DNA of 64,000 nucleotides from Vigna angularis (Eukaryota > Streptophyta > Magnoliopsida > Fabales > Fabaceae), in assembly GCF_016808095.1 (NCBI RefSeq), contig NC_068974.1:9796001-9860000 (forward strand). The letters run 5' to 3'. Positions 43,387 through 55,115 of the stretch are shown one piece after another (position 1 is the stretch's first letter; every line of letters begins with the position of its first letter). Under the pieces are notes generated by a model. The model had not been told where the DNA came from. It searched no databases and was given only the letters and a program-made list of their open reading frames with translations. A program made the position numbers and the translations under genes.

Positions 43387-43504
43387 AGGTGCGATCATAC
43401 TAGCACTAAAGCACCGGATCCCATCAGAACTCCGCACTTAAGCGTGCTTGGCAAGAGTAGTACTAGGATGGGTGACCTCCTGGGATGTTCTCTTGTTGCA
43501 CCTC
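43387..43504 (+). rRNA. 5S rRNA copy 127
   Basis: 118 nt; variants as copy 114. Confidence 0.93.
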
Positions 43505-43720
43505 TTTTTTGACGTTTTTTTATTCTTTTCTACGTTTTTTTCCGTCCTTGTTAGTTGCAACCAAGTTCCAAAGTACCGCCTACACGACTCCAACAAACTG
43601 TTATCACGGCTTTTTCGGATCCAAACCATCCACCTCAGGTCACTCGCACGCGTGTCTCGAAGTCTTGAAACTTGTACACGCTGCCGAAGCCATATGTACA
43701 TTGATCGTGCAAAGATTGAC

Positions 43721-43839
43721 AAGTGCGATCATACCAGCACTAATGCACCGGATCCCATCAGAACTCCGCAGTTAAGCGTGCTTGGGCAAGAGTTGTACTA
43801 GGATGGGTGACCTCCTTGGAAGTCCTCGTTATGCACCTC
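43721..43839 (+). rRNA. 5S rRNA copy 128
   Basis: Full length; variants as copy 117. Confidence 0.94.
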
Positions 43840-43943
43840 TTTTTTGACGTTTTTTTTTCTTTTCTACGTTTTTTTCCGTCCTTGTTAGTTGCAACCAAGT
43901 TCCAAAGTACCGCCTACACGACTCCAACAAACTGTTATCATGG

Positions 43944-44034
43944 CGGATCCCATGAGAACTCCGCAGTTAAGCGTGCTTGGGCGAGAGTAGTACTAGAATG
44001 GGTGACCTCCTGGGAAGTCCTCGTGTTGCACCAC
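43944..44034 (+). pseudogene. 5S pseudogene copy 129 (5' end lost)
   Basis: Bases 29-119; C39G, G82A, T118A; join as copy 118. Confidence 0.92.
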
Positions 44035-44250
44035 TTTTTTGACGTTTTTTTTTTCTTTTCTACGTTTTTTTCCGTCCTTGTTAGTTGCAACCAAGTTCCA
44101 AAGTACCGCCTACACGACTCCAACAAACTGTTATCACGGCTTTTTCGGATCCAAACCATCCACCTCAGGTCACTCGCACGCGTGTCTCGAAGTCTTGAAA
44201 CTTGTACACGCTGCCGAAGCCGTATGTACATTGATCGTGCAAACATTGGT

Positions 44251-44369
44251 AGGTGTCATCATACCAGCGCTAATGCACCGGATCCCATAAGAACTCCGGA
44301 GTTAAGCGTGCTTGGGCGAGAGTAGTACTAGGATGGGTGACCTCCTGGGAAGTCCTTGTTTTGCACCTC
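44251..44369 (+). rRNA. 5S rRNA copy 130
   Basis: Full length. C6T, G7C, A19G, C39A, C49G, C107T, G110T; T at -1. Confidence 0.94.
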
Positions 44370-44584
44370 TTTTTGGACGTTTTTTTTTCTTTTCTACGTT
44401 TTTTTCCGTCCTTGTTAGTTGCAACCAAGTTCCAAAGTACCGCCTACACGACTCCAACAAACTGTTATCACGGCTTTTTCGGATCCAAACCATCCACCTC
44501 AGGTCACTCGCACGCGTGTCTCGATGTCTTGAAACTTGTACACGTTGCCGAAGCCATATGTACATTGATCGTGCAAAGATTGGC

Positions 44585-44703
44585 AGGTGCGATCATACCA
44601 GCACTAATGTACCAGATCCCATCAGAACTCCGTAGCTAAGCGTGCTTGGGCGAGAGCAGTACTAGGATGGGTGACCTCCTGGGAAGTCCTCGTGTAGCAC
44701 CTC
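44585..44703 (+). rRNA. 5S rRNA copy 131
   Basis: Full length. C26T, G30A, C49T, T52C, T73C, T112A. Confidence 0.94.
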
Positions 44704-44918
44704 TTTTTTGACGTTTTTTTTTTCTTTTCTACGTTTTTTTCCGTCCTGTTAGTTGCAACCAAGTTCCAAAGTACCGCCTACACGACTCCAACAAACTGTT
44801 ATCACGGCTTTTTCGGATCCAAACCATCCACCTCAGGTCACTCGCACGCGTGTCTCGAAGTCTTGAAACTTGTACACGCTGCCGAAGGCATATGTACATT
44901 GATCGTGCAAAGATTGGC

Positions 44919-45037
44919 AGGTGCGATCATACCAGCACTAATGCACCGGATCCCATCAGAACTCCGCAGTTAAGCGTGCTTGGGCGAGAGTAGTGCTACG
45001 ATGGGTGATCTCCTGGGAAGTCCTCGTGTTGCACCTA
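44919..45037 (+). rRNA. 5S rRNA copy 132
   Basis: Full length. A77G, G81C, C91T, C119A; same allele as copy 66. Confidence 0.95.
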
Positions 45038-45253
45038 TTTTTTGACATTTTTTTTTTCTTTTCTACATTTTTTTCTGTCCTTGTTAGTTGCAACCAAGTT
45101 CCAAAGTACCGCCTACACGACTCCAACAAACTGTTATCACGGCTTTTTCGGATCCAAACCATCCACCTCAGGTCACTCGCGCGCGTGTCTCGAAGTCTTG
45201 AAACTTGTACACGCTGCCGAAGCCATATGTACATTGATCGTGCAAAGATTGAC

Positions 45254-45372
45254 AGGTGCGATTATACCAGCACTAATGCACCGGATCCCATCAGAACTCC
45301 GCAGTTAAGCGTGCTTGGGCAAGAGTAGTAGTAGGATGGGAGACCTCTTGGGAAGTCCTCGTGTTGCACCTC
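45254..45372 (+). rRNA. 5S rRNA copy 133
   Basis: Full length. C10T, G68A, C78G, T88A, C95T. Confidence 0.94.
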
Positions 45373-45587
45373 TTTTTGACATTTTTTTTTTCTTTTCTAC
45401 GTTTTTTTCCGTCCTTAATAGTTGCAACAAAGTTCCAAAGTACCGCCTACACGACTCCAACAAACTGTTATCACGGCTTTTTCGGATCCAAACCATCCAC
45501 CTCAGGTCACTCGCACGCGTGTCTCAAAGTCTTGAAACTTGTACACGCTGCCGAATACATATGTACATTGATCGTGCAAACATTGGT

Positions 45588-45706
45588 AGGTGCGATCATA
45601 CTAGCGCTAATGCACCGAATCCCATCAGAACTCCGCAGTTAAGCGTGCTTTGGCGAGAGTAGTACTAGGATGCGTGACTTCCTGGGATGTCCTCGTGTTG
45701 CACCTC
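45588..45706 (+). rRNA. 5S rRNA copy 134
   Basis: Full length. C15T, A19G, G31A, G64T, G86C, C92T, A101T; T at -1. Confidence 0.94.
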
Positions 45707-45913
45707 TTTTTTGACATTTTTTTTTCTTTTCTTTCCGTCCTTGTTAGTTTCAACCAAGTTCCAAAGTACCGCCTACACGAGTCCAACAAACTGTTATCAC
45801 GGCTTTTTCGGATCGAAACCATCCACCTCAGATCACTCGCACGCGTGTCTCGAAGTCTTGAAACTTGTACACGCTGCCGATGCCATATGTACATTGATCG
45901 TGCAAAGATTGGC

Positions 45914-46032
45914 AGGTGCGATCATACCAGCACTAATGCACAGGATCCCATCAGAACTCCGCAGTTAAGCGTGCTTGGGCGAGAGTAGTACTAGGATGGG
46001 TGAGCTCGTGGGAAGGCCTCGTGTTGCACCTC
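45914..46032 (+). rRNA. 5S rRNA copy 135
   Basis: Full length. C29A, C91G, C95G, T103G. Confidence 0.95.
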
Positions 46033-46247
46033 TTTTTTGACATTTTTTTTTCTTTTCTACGTTTTTTTCTGTCCTTGTTAGTTGCAACCAAGATCCAAAG
46101 TACCGCCTACACGACTCCAACAAACTGTTATCACGGCTTTTTCGGATCCAACCCATCCACCTCAGGTCACTCGCACGCGTGTCTCGAAGTCTTGAAACTT
46201 GTACACGCTGCCGAAGCCATATGTACATTGATCGTGCAAAGATTGAC

Positions 46248-46366
46248 AGGTGCGATCATACCAGCACTAATGCACCGGATCCCATCAAAACTCTGCAGTT
46301 AAGCGTGCTTGGGCAAGAGTAGTACTAGGATGGGTGACCTCTTGGGAAGTCCTCGTGTTGCACCTC
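46248..46366 (+). rRNA. 5S rRNA copy 136
   Basis: Full length. G41A, C47T, G68A, C95T. Confidence 0.95.
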
Positions 46367-46581
46367 TTTTTGACGTTTTTTTTTTCTTTTCTACGTTTTT
46401 TTCCGTCCTTAATAGTTGCAACCAAGTTCCAAAGTACCGCCTACACGACTCCAACAAACTGTTATCACGGCTTTTTCGGATCCAAACCATCCACCTCAGG
46501 TCACTCGCACGCGTGTCTCGAAGTCTTGAAACTTGTACACGCTGCCGAAGCCATATGTAGATTGATCGTGCAAACATTGGT

Positions 46582-46700
46582 AGGTGCGATCATACTAGCG
46601 CTAATGCACCGGATCCCATCAGAACTCCGCAGTTAAGCGAGCTTGGGCGAGAGTAGTACTAGGATGGGTGACTTCCTGGGATGTCCTCGTGTTCCACCTC
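46582..46700 (+). rRNA. 5S rRNA copy 137
   Basis: Full length. C15T, A19G, T59A, C92T, A101T, G113C; T at -1. Confidence 0.94.
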
Positions 46701-46916
46701 TTTTTTGACGTTTTTTTTTTCTTTTCTACGTTTTTTCCCGTCCTTGTTAGTTGCAACCAAGTTCCAAAGTACCGCCTACACAACTCCAACAAACTGTTAT
46801 CACGGCTTTTTCGGATCCAAACCATCCACCTCAGGTCACTCGCACGCGTGACTCGAAGTCTTGAAACTTGTACACGCTGCCGAAGCCATATGTACATTGA
46901 TCGTGCAAACATTTGT

Positions 46917-47035
46917 AGGTGCGATCGTACCAGCGCTAATGCATCGGATCCCATCAGAACTCCGCAGTTAAGCGTGCTTGGGAAAGAGTAGTTCTAGGAT
47001 GGGTGACCTCCTGGGATGTTCTCTTGTTGCACCTC
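46917..47035 (+). rRNA. 5S rRNA copy 138 (chimeric)
   Basis: Full length. 5' part as copy 149 (A11G, A19G, C28T, C67A, G68A, A77T) and 3' part as copy 127 (A101T, C104T, G108T, then the TTTATTC spacer). Crossover lies between bases 78 and 100. T at -1. Confidence 0.94.
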
Positions 47036-47251
47036 TTTTTTGACGTTTTTTTATTCTTTTCTACGTTTTTTTCCGTCCTTGTTAGTTGCAACCAAGTTCC
47101 AAAGTACCGCCTACACGACTCCAACAAACTGTTATCACGGCTTTTTCGGATCCAAACCATCCACCTCAGGTCACTCGCACGCGTGTCTCGAAGTCTTGAA
47201 ACTTGTACACGCTGCCGAAGCCATATGTACATTGATCGTGCAAAGATTGAC

Positions 47252-47370
47252 AAGTGCGATCATACCAGCACTAATGCACCGGATCCCATCAGAACTCCGC
47301 AGTTAAGCGTGCTTGGGCAAGAGTTGTACTAGGATGGGTGACCTCCTTGGAAGTCCTCGTTATGCACCTC
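47252..47370 (+). rRNA. 5S rRNA copy 139
   Basis: Full length; variants as copy 117. Confidence 0.94.
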
Positions 47371-47474
47371 TTTTTTGACGTTTTTTTTTCTTTTCTACGT
47401 TTTTTTCCGTCCTTGTTAGTTGCAACCAAGTTCCAAAGTACCGCCTACACGACTCCAACAAACTGTTATCATGG

Positions 47475-47565
47475 CGGATCCCATGAGAACTCCGCAGTTA
47501 AGCGTGCTTGGGCGAGAGTAGTACTAGAATGGGTGACCTCCTGGGAAGTCCTCGTGTTGCACCAC
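47475..47565 (+). pseudogene. 5S pseudogene copy 140 (5' end lost)
   Basis: Bases 29-119; duplicate of copy 129. Confidence 0.92.
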
Positions 47566-47781
47566 TTTTTTGACGTTTTTTTTTTCTTTTCTACGTTTTT
47601 TTCCGTCCTTGTTAGTTGCAACCAAGTTCCAAAGTACCGCCTACACGACTCCAACAAACTGTTATCACGGCTTTTTCGGATCCAAACCATCCACCTCAGG
47701 TCACTCGCACGCGTGTCTCGAAGTCTTGAAACTTGTACACGCTGCCGAAGCCGTATGTACATTGATCGTGCAAACATTGGT

Positions 47782-47900
47782 AGGTGTCATCATACCAGCG
47801 CTAATGCACCGGATCCCATAAGAACTCCGGAGTTAAGCGTGCTTGGGCGAGAGTAGTACTAGGATGGGTGACCTCCTGGGAAGTCCTTGTTTTGCACCTC
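47782..47900 (+). rRNA. 5S rRNA copy 141
   Basis: Full length; variants as copy 130. Confidence 0.94.
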
Positions 47901-48115
47901 TTTTTTGACGTTTTTTTTTCTTTTCTACGTTTTTTTCCGTCCTTGTTAGTTGCAACCAAGTTCCAAAGTACCGCCTACACGACTCCAACAAACTGTTATC
48001 ACGGCTTTTTCGGATCCAAACCATCCACCTCAGGTCACTCGCACGCGTGTCTCGAAGTCTTGAAACTTGTACACGTTGCCGAAGCCATATGTACATTGAT
48101 CGTGCAAAGATTGGC

Positions 48116-48234
48116 AGGTGCGATCATACCAGCACTAATGTACCAGATCCCATCAGAACTCCGTAGCTAAGCGTGCTTGGGCGAGAGCAGTACTAGGATG
48201 GGTGACCTCCTGGGAAGTCCTCGTGTAGCACCTC
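48116..48234 (+). rRNA. 5S rRNA copy 142
   Basis: Full length; variants as copy 131. Confidence 0.94.
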
Positions 48235-48448
48235 TTTTTTGACGTTTTTTTTTCTTTTCTACGTTTTTTTCCGTCCTGTTAGTTGCAACCAAGTTCCAAA
48301 GTACCGCCTACACGACTCCAACAAACTGTTATCACGGCTTTTTCGGATCCAAACCATCCACCTCAGGTCACTCGCACGCGTGTCTCGAAGTCTTGAAACT
48401 TGTACACGCTGCCGAAGGCATATGTACATTGATCGTGCAAAGATTGGC

Positions 48449-48567
48449 AGGTGCGATCATACCAGCACTAATGCACCGGATCCCATCAGAACTCCGCAGT
48501 TAAGCGTGCTTGGGCGAGAGTAGTGCTACGATGGGTGATCTCCTGGGAAGTCCTCGTGTTGCACCTA
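48449..48567 (+). rRNA. 5S rRNA copy 143
   Basis: Full length; variants as copy 132. Confidence 0.95.
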
Positions 48568-48782
48568 TTTTTTGACATTTTTTTTTCTTTTCTACATTTT
48601 TTTCTGTCCTTGTTAGTTGCAACCAAGTTCCAAAGTACCGCCTACACGACTCCAACAAACTGTTATCACGGCTTTTTCGGATCCAAACCATCCACCTCAG
48701 GTCACTCGCGCGCGTGTCTCGAAGTCTTGAAACTTGTACACGCTGCCGAAGCCATATGTACATTGATCGTGCAAAGATTGAC

Positions 48783-48901
48783 AGGTGCGATTATACCAGC
48801 ACTAATGCACCGGATCCCATCAGAACTCCGCAGTTAAGCGTGCTTGGGCAAGAGTAGTAGTAGGATGGGAGACCTCTTGGGAAGTCCTCGTGTTGCACCT
48901 C
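48783..48901 (+). rRNA. 5S rRNA copy 144
   Basis: Full length; variants as copy 133. Confidence 0.94.
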
Positions 48902-49116
48902 TTTTTGACATTTTTTTTTTCTTTTCTACGTTTTTTTCCGTCCTTAATAGTTGCAACAAAGTTCCAAAGTACCGCCTACACGACTCCAACAAACTGTTAT
49001 CACGGCTTTTTCGGATCCAAACCATCCACCTCAGGTCACTCGCACGCGTGTCTCAAAGTCTTGAAACTTGTACACGCTGCCGAATACATATGTACATTGA
49101 TCGTGCAAACATTGGT

Positions 49117-49235
49117 AGGTGCGATCATACTAGCGCTAATGCACCGAATCCCATCAGAACTCCGCAGTTAAGCGTGCTTTGGCGAGAGTAGTACTAGGAT
49201 GCGTGACTTCCTGGGATGTCCTCGTGTTGCACCTC
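49117..49235 (+). rRNA. 5S rRNA copy 145
   Basis: Full length; variants as copy 134. Confidence 0.94.
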
Positions 49236-49442
49236 TTTTTTGACATTTTTTTTTCTTTTCTTTCCGTCCTTGTTAGTTTCAACCAAGTTCCAAAGTACCG
49301 CCTACACGAGTCCAACAAACTGTTATCACGGCTTTTTCGGATCGAAACCATCCACCTCAGATCACTCGCACGCGTGTCTCGAAGTCTTGAAACTTGTACA
49401 CGCTGCCGAAGCCATATGTACATTGATCGTGCAAAGATTGGC

Positions 49443-49561
49443 AGGTGCGATCATACCAGCACTAATGCACAGGATCCCATCAGAACTCCGCAGTTAAGCG
49501 TGCTTGGGCGAGAGTAGTACTAGGATGGGTGAGCTCGTGGGAAGGCCTCGTGTTGCACCTC
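49443..49561 (+). rRNA. 5S rRNA copy 146
   Basis: Full length; variants as copy 135. Confidence 0.95.
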
Positions 49562-49776
49562 TTTTTTGACATTTTTTTTTCTTTTCTACGTTTTTTTCTG
49601 TCCTTGTTAGTTGCAACCAAGATCCAAAGTACCGCCTACACGACTCCAACAAACTGTTATCACGGCTTTTTCGGATCCAACCCATCCACCTCAGGTCACT
49701 CGCACGCGTGTCTCGAAGTCTTGAAACTTGTACACGCTGCCGAAGCCATATGTACATTGATCGTGCAAAGATTGAC

Positions 49777-49895
49777 AGGTGCGATCATACCAGCACTAAT
49801 GCACCGGATCCCATCAAAACTCTGCAGTTAAGCGTGCTTGGGCAAGAGTAGTACTAGGATGGGTGACCTCTTGGGAAGTCCTCGTGTTGCACCTC
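49777..49895 (+). rRNA. 5S rRNA copy 147
   Basis: Full length; variants as copy 136. Confidence 0.95.
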
Positions 49896-50110
49896 TTTTT
49901 GACGTTTTTTTTTTCTTTTCTACGTTTTTTTCCGTCCTTAATAGTTGCAACCAAGTTCCAAAGTACCGCCTACACGACTCCAACAAACTGTTATCACGGC
50001 TTTTTCGGATCCAAACCATCCACCTCAGGTCACTCGCACGCGTGTCTCGAAGTCTTGAAACTTGTACACGCTGCCGAAGCCATATGTAGATTGATCGTGC
50101 AAACATTGGT

Positions 50111-50229
50111 AGGTGCGATCATACTAGCGCTAATGCACCGGATCCCATCAGAACTCCGCAGTTAAGCGTGCTTGGGCGAGAGTAGTACTAGGATGGGTGA
50201 CTTCCTGGGATGTCCTCGTGTTCCACCTC
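50111..50229 (+). rRNA. 5S rRNA copy 148
   Basis: Full length; copy 137 variants without T59A. Confidence 0.94.
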
Positions 50230-50445
50230 TTTTTTGACGTTTTTTTTTTCTTTTCTACGTTTTTTCCCGTCCTTGTTAGTTGCAACCAAGTTCCAAATTA
50301 CCGCCTACACAACTCCAACAAACTGTTATCACGGCTTTTTCGGATCCAAACCATCCACCTCAGGTCACTCGCACGCGTGACTCGAAGTCTTGAAACTTGT
50401 ACACGCTGCCGAAGCCATATGTACATTGATCGTGCAAACATTTGT

Positions 50446-50564
50446 AGGTGCGATCGTACCAGCGCTAATGCATCGGATCCCATCAGAACTCCGCAGTTAA
50501 GCGTGCTTGGGAAAGAGTAGTTCTAGGATGGGTGACCTCCTGGGAAGTCCTCGTGTTGCACCTC
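50446..50564 (+). rRNA. 5S rRNA copy 149
   Basis: Full length. A11G, A19G, C28T, C67A, G68A, A77T; T at -1. Confidence 0.94.
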
Positions 50565-50778
50565 TTTTTGACGTTTTTTTTTCTTTTCTACGTTTTTTTT
50601 CGTCCTTGTTAGTTGCAACCAAGTTCCAAAGTACCGCCTACACGACTCCAACAAACTGTTATCACGGCTTTTTCGGATCCAAACCATCCACCTCAGGTCA
50701 ATCGCACGCGTGTCTCGAAGTCTTGAAACTTGTACACGCTGTCGAAGCCATATGTACAATGATCGTGCAAACATTGGC

Positions 50779-50897
50779 AGGTGCGATCATACCAGCGCTA
50801 ATGCACCGGATCCCATCAGAACTCCGCAGTGAAGCGGGCTTGGGCGAGAGTAGAACTAGGATGGGTGACCTCCTGGGAAGTCCTCGTGTTGCACCTC
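50779..50897 (+). rRNA. 5S rRNA copy 150
   Basis: Full length. A19G, T53G, T59G, T76A; T run of seven then ACG. Confidence 0.95.
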
Positions 50898-51111
50898 TTT
50901 TTTTACGTTTTTTTTCTTTTCTACGTCTTTTTCCGTCCTTGTTAGTTGCAACCAAGTTCCAAAGTACCGCCTACACGACTCCAACAAATTGTTATCACGG
51001 CTTTTTCGGATCCAAACCATCCACCTCAGGTCACTCGCACGCGTGTCTCGAAGTCTTGAAACTTGTACACGCTGCCGAAGCCATATGTACATTGATCGTG
51101 CAAAGATTGAC

Positions 51112-51230
51112 AGGTGCGATCATACCAGCAGTAATACACCGGATCCCATCAGAACTCCGTAGTTAAGCGTGCTTGGGCAAGAGTAGTACTAGGATGGGTG
51201 ACCTCCTTGGAAGTCCTCGTGTTGCACCTC
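51112..51230 (+). rRNA. 5S rRNA copy 151
   Basis: Full length. C20G, G25A, C49T, G68A, G97T. Confidence 0.94.
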
Positions 51231-51446
51231 TTTTTTGACGTTTTTTTTTCCTTTTCTATGTTTTTTTCCTTCCTTGTTAGTTGCAACCAAGTTCCAAAGT
51301 ACCGCCTACACGACTCCACCAAACTGTTATCACGGCTTTTTCGGATCCAAACTATCCACCTCAGGTCACTCGCACGCGTGTCTCGAAGTCTTGAAACTTG
51401 TACACGCTGCCGAAGCCAAATGTACATTGATCGTGCAAAGATTGGC

Positions 51447-51565
51447 AGGTGAGATCATACCAGCACTAATGCATCGGATCCCATCAGAACTCCGCAGTTA
51501 AGCGTGCTTGGGAAAGAGTAGTACTAGGATGGGTGACCTCTTTGGAAGTCCTCGTGTTGCACCTC
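51447..51565 (+). rRNA. 5S rRNA copy 152
   Basis: Full length. C6A, C28T, C67A, G68A, C95T, G97T. Upstream AATGTA. Confidence 0.94.
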
Positions 51566-51780
51566 TTTTTGACGTTTTTTTTTTCTTTTCTACGTTTTTT
51601 TCCGTCCTTGTTAGTTGCAACCAAGTTCAAAAGTACCGCCTACACGACTCCAACAAACTGTTATCACGGCTTTTTCGGATCCAAACCATCCACCTCAGGT
51701 CACTCGAACGCGTGTCTCGAAGTCTTGAAACTTGTACACGCTGCCGAAGGCATATGTACATTGATCGTGCAAAGATTGGC

Positions 51781-51899
51781 AGGTGCGATCATACCAGCAC
51801 TAATGCACCGGATCCCATCAGAACTCCGCAGTTAAGCGTGCTTGGGCGAGAGTAGTGCTACGATGGGTGATCTCCTGGGAAGTCCTCGTGTTGCACCTA
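51781..51899 (+). rRNA. 5S rRNA copy 153
   Basis: Full length; variants as copy 132. Confidence 0.95.
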
Positions 51900-52115
51900 T
51901 TTTTTGACATTTTTTTTTTCTTTTCTACATTTTTTTCCGTCCTTGTTAGTTGCAACCAAGTTCCAAAGTACCGCCTACACGACTCCAACAAACTGTTATC
52001 ACGGCTTTTTCGGATCCAAACCATCCACCTCAGGTCACTCGCACGCGTGTCTCGAAGTCTTGAAACTTGTACACGCTGCCGAAGCCATATGTACATTGAT
52101 CGTGCATAGATTGAC

Positions 52116-52234
52116 AGGTGCGATCATACCAGCACTAATGCACCGGATCCCATCAGAACTCCGCAGTTAAGCGTGCTTGGGCAAGAGTAGTAGTAGGATG
52201 GGAGACCTCTTGGGAAGTCCTCGTGTTGCACCTC
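52116..52234 (+). rRNA. 5S rRNA copy 154
   Basis: Full length. G68A, C78G, T88A, C95T; copy 133 without C10T. Confidence 0.94.
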
Positions 52235-52450
52235 TTTTTGACGTTTTTTTTTTTCTTTTCTACGTTTTTTTCCGTCCTTAATAGTTGCAACCAAGTTCCA
52301 AAGTACCGCCTACACGACTCCAACAAACTGTTATCACGGCTTTTTCGGATCCAAACCATCCACCTCAGGTCACTCGCACGCGTGTCTCAAAGTCTTGAAA
52401 CTTGTACACGCTGCCGAAGCCATATGTACATTGATCGTGCAAACATTGGT

Positions 52451-52569
52451 AGTTGCGATCATACTAGCGCTAATGCACCGGATCCCATCAGAACTCCGCA
52501 GTTAAGCGTGCTTTGGCGAGAGTAGTACTAGGATGGGTGACTTCCTGGGATGTCCTCGTGTTGCACCTC
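52451..52569 (+). rRNA. 5S rRNA copy 155
   Basis: Full length. G3T, C15T, A19G, G64T, C92T, A101T; T at -1. Confidence 0.94.
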
Positions 52570-52777
52570 TTTTTTGACATTTTTTTTTTCTTTTCTTTCC
52601 GTCCTTGTTAGTTTCAACCAAGTTCCAAAGTACCGCCTACACGAGTCCAACAAACTGTTATCACAGCTTTTTCGGATCGAAACCATCCACCTCAGATCAC
52701 TCGCACGCGTGTCTCGAAGTCTTGAAACTTGTACACGCTGCCGAAGCCATATGTACATTGATCGTGCAAAGATTGGC

Positions 52778-52896
52778 AGGTGCGATCATACCAGCACTAA
52801 TGCACAGGATCCCATCAGAACTCCGCAGTTAAGCGTGCTTGGGCGAGAGTAGTACTAGGATGGGTGAGCTCGTGGGAAGGCCTCGTGTTGCACCTC
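52778..52896 (+). rRNA. 5S rRNA copy 156
   Basis: Full length; variants as copy 135. Confidence 0.95.
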
Positions 52897-53111
52897 TTTT
52901 TTGACATTTTTTTTTCTTTTCTACGATTTTTTCTGTCCTTGTTAGTTGCAACCAAGATCCAAAGTACCGCCTACACGACTCCAACAAACTGTTATCACGG
53001 CTTTTTCGGATCCAAACCATCCACCTCAGGTCACTCGCACGCGTGTCTCGAAGTCTTGAAACTTGTACACGCTGCCGAAGCCATATGTACATTGATCGTG
53101 CAAAGATTGAC

Positions 53112-53230
53112 AGGTGCGATCATACCAGCACTAATGCACCGGATCCCATCAAAACTCTGCAGTTAAGCGTGCTTGGGCAAGAGTAGTACTAGGATGGGTG
53201 ACCTCTTGGGAAGTCCTCGTGTTGCACCTC
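53112..53230 (+). rRNA. 5S rRNA copy 157
   Basis: Full length; variants as copy 136. Confidence 0.95.
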
Positions 53231-53445
53231 TTTTTGACGTTTTTTTTTTCTTTTCTACGTTTTTTTCCGTCCTTAATAGTTGCAACCAAGTTCCAAAGTA
53301 CCGCCTACACGACTCCAACAAACTATTATCACGGCTTTTTCGGATCCAAACCATCCACCTCAGGTCACTCGCACGCGTGTCTCGAAGTCTAGAAACTTGT
53401 ACACGCTGCCGAAGCCATATGTAGATTGATCGTGCAAACATTGGT

Positions 53446-53564
53446 AGGTGCGATCATACTAGCGCTAATGCACCGGATCCCATCAGAACTCCGCAGTTAA
53501 GCGTGCTTGGGCGAGAGTAGTACTAGGATGGGTGACTTCCTGGGATGTCCCCGTGTTCCACCTC
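53446..53564 (+). rRNA. 5S rRNA copy 158
   Basis: Full length. C15T, A19G, C92T, A101T, T106C, G113C; T at -1. Confidence 0.94.
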
Positions 53565-53780
53565 TTTTTTGACGTTTTTTTTTTCTTTTCTACGTTTTTC
53601 CCCGTCCTCTTTAGTTGCAACCAAGTTCCAAAGTACCGCCTACACGACTCCAACAAACTGTTATCACGGCTTTTTCGGATCCAAACCATCCACCTCAGGT
53701 CACTCGCACGCGTGACTCGAAGTCTTGAAACTTGTACACGCTGCCGAAGCCATATGTACATTGATCGTGCAAACATTGGT

Positions 53781-53899
53781 AGGTGCGATCGTACCAGCGC
53801 TAATGCATCGGATCCCATCAGAACTCCGCAGCTAAGCGTGCTTGGGAAAGAGTAGTTCTAGGATGGGTGACCTCCTGGGAAGTCCTCGTGTTGCACCTC
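53781..53899 (+). rRNA. 5S rRNA copy 159
   Basis: Full length; copy 149 variants plus T52C. Confidence 0.94.
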
Positions 53900-54113
53900 T
53901 TTTTGACGTTTTTTTTTCTTTTCTACGTTTTTTTCCGTCCTTGTTAGTTGCAACCAAGTTCCAAAGTACCGCCTACACGACTCCAACAAACTGTTATCAC
54001 GGCTTTTTCGGATCCAAACCATCCACCTCAGGTCAATCGCACGCGTGTCTCGAAGTCTTGAAACTTGTACACGCTATCGAAGCCATATGTACAATGATCG
54101 TGCAAACATTGGC

Positions 54114-54232
54114 AGGTGCGATCATACCAGCGCTAATGCACCGGATCCCATCAGAACTCCGCAGTGAAGCGGGCTTGGGCGAGAGTAGAACTAGGATGGG
54201 TGACCTCCTGGGAAGTCCTCGTGTTGCACCTC
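54114..54232 (+). rRNA. 5S rRNA copy 160
   Basis: Full length; variants as copy 150. Confidence 0.95.
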
Positions 54233-54446
54233 TTTTTTGACGTTTTTTTTCTTTTCTACGTTTTTTTCCGTCCTTGTTAGTTGCAACCAAGTTCCAAAGT
54301 ACCGCCTACACGACTCCAACAAATTGTTATCACGGCTTTTTCGGATCCAAACCATCCACCTCAGGTCACTCGCACGCGTGTCTCGAAGTCTTGAAACTTG
54401 TACACGCTGCCGAAGCCATATGTACATTGATCGTGCAAAGATTGAA

Positions 54447-54565
54447 AGGTGCGATCATACCAGCAGTAATGCACCGGATCCCATCAGAACTCCGTAGTTA
54501 AGCGTGCTTGGGCAAGAGTAGTACTAGCATGGGTGACCTCCTTGGAAGTCCTCGTGTTGCACCTC
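54447..54565 (+). rRNA. 5S rRNA copy 161
   Basis: Full length. C20G, C49T, G68A, G82C, G97T; A at -1. Confidence 0.94.
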
Positions 54566-54781
54566 TTTTTTGACGTTTTTTTTTTCTTTTCTATGTTTTT
54601 TTCCTTCCTTGTTAGTTGCAACCAAATTCCAAAGTACCACCTACACGACTCCACCAAACTGTTATCACGGCTTTTTCGGATCCAAACTATCCACCTCAGG
54701 TCACTCGCACGCGTGTCTCGAAGTCTTGAAACTTGTACACGCTGCCGAAGCCAAATGTACATTGATCGTGCAAAGATTGGC

Positions 54782-54900
54782 AGGTGAGATCATACCAGCA
54801 CTAATGCATCGGATCCCATCAGAACTCCGCAGTTAAGCGTGCTTGGGAAAGAGTAGTACTAGGATGGGTGACCTCTTTGGAAGTCCTCGTGTTGCACCTC
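54782..54900 (+). rRNA. 5S rRNA copy 162
   Basis: Full length; variants as copy 152; AATGTA upstream. Confidence 0.94.
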
Positions 54901-55115
54901 TTTTTGACGTTTTTTTTTTCTTTTCTACGTTTTTTTCCGTCCTTGTTAGTTGCAACCAAGTTCAAAAGTACCGCCTACACGACTCCAACAAACTGTTATC
55001 ACGGCTTTTTCGGATCCAAACCATCCACCTCAGGTCACTCGCGCGCGTGTCTCGAAGTCTTGAAACTTGTACACGCTGCCGAAGCCATATGTACATTGAT
55101 CGTGCAAAGATTGGC

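Larger units (their letters stand above)
43480..50540 (+). repeat. Higher-order duplication, offset about 3530
   Basis: Copies 128-138 recur as 139-149. The breakpoint falls inside copy 138, whose 5' part equals copy 149 and whose 3' part equals copy 127. Confidence 0.92.
48449..54900 (+). repeat. Higher-order duplication, offset about 3335 (ten units)
   Basis: Copies 143-152 recur as 153-162. Copies 132-138 are a third, partial version of the first seven units. Confidence 0.92.
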
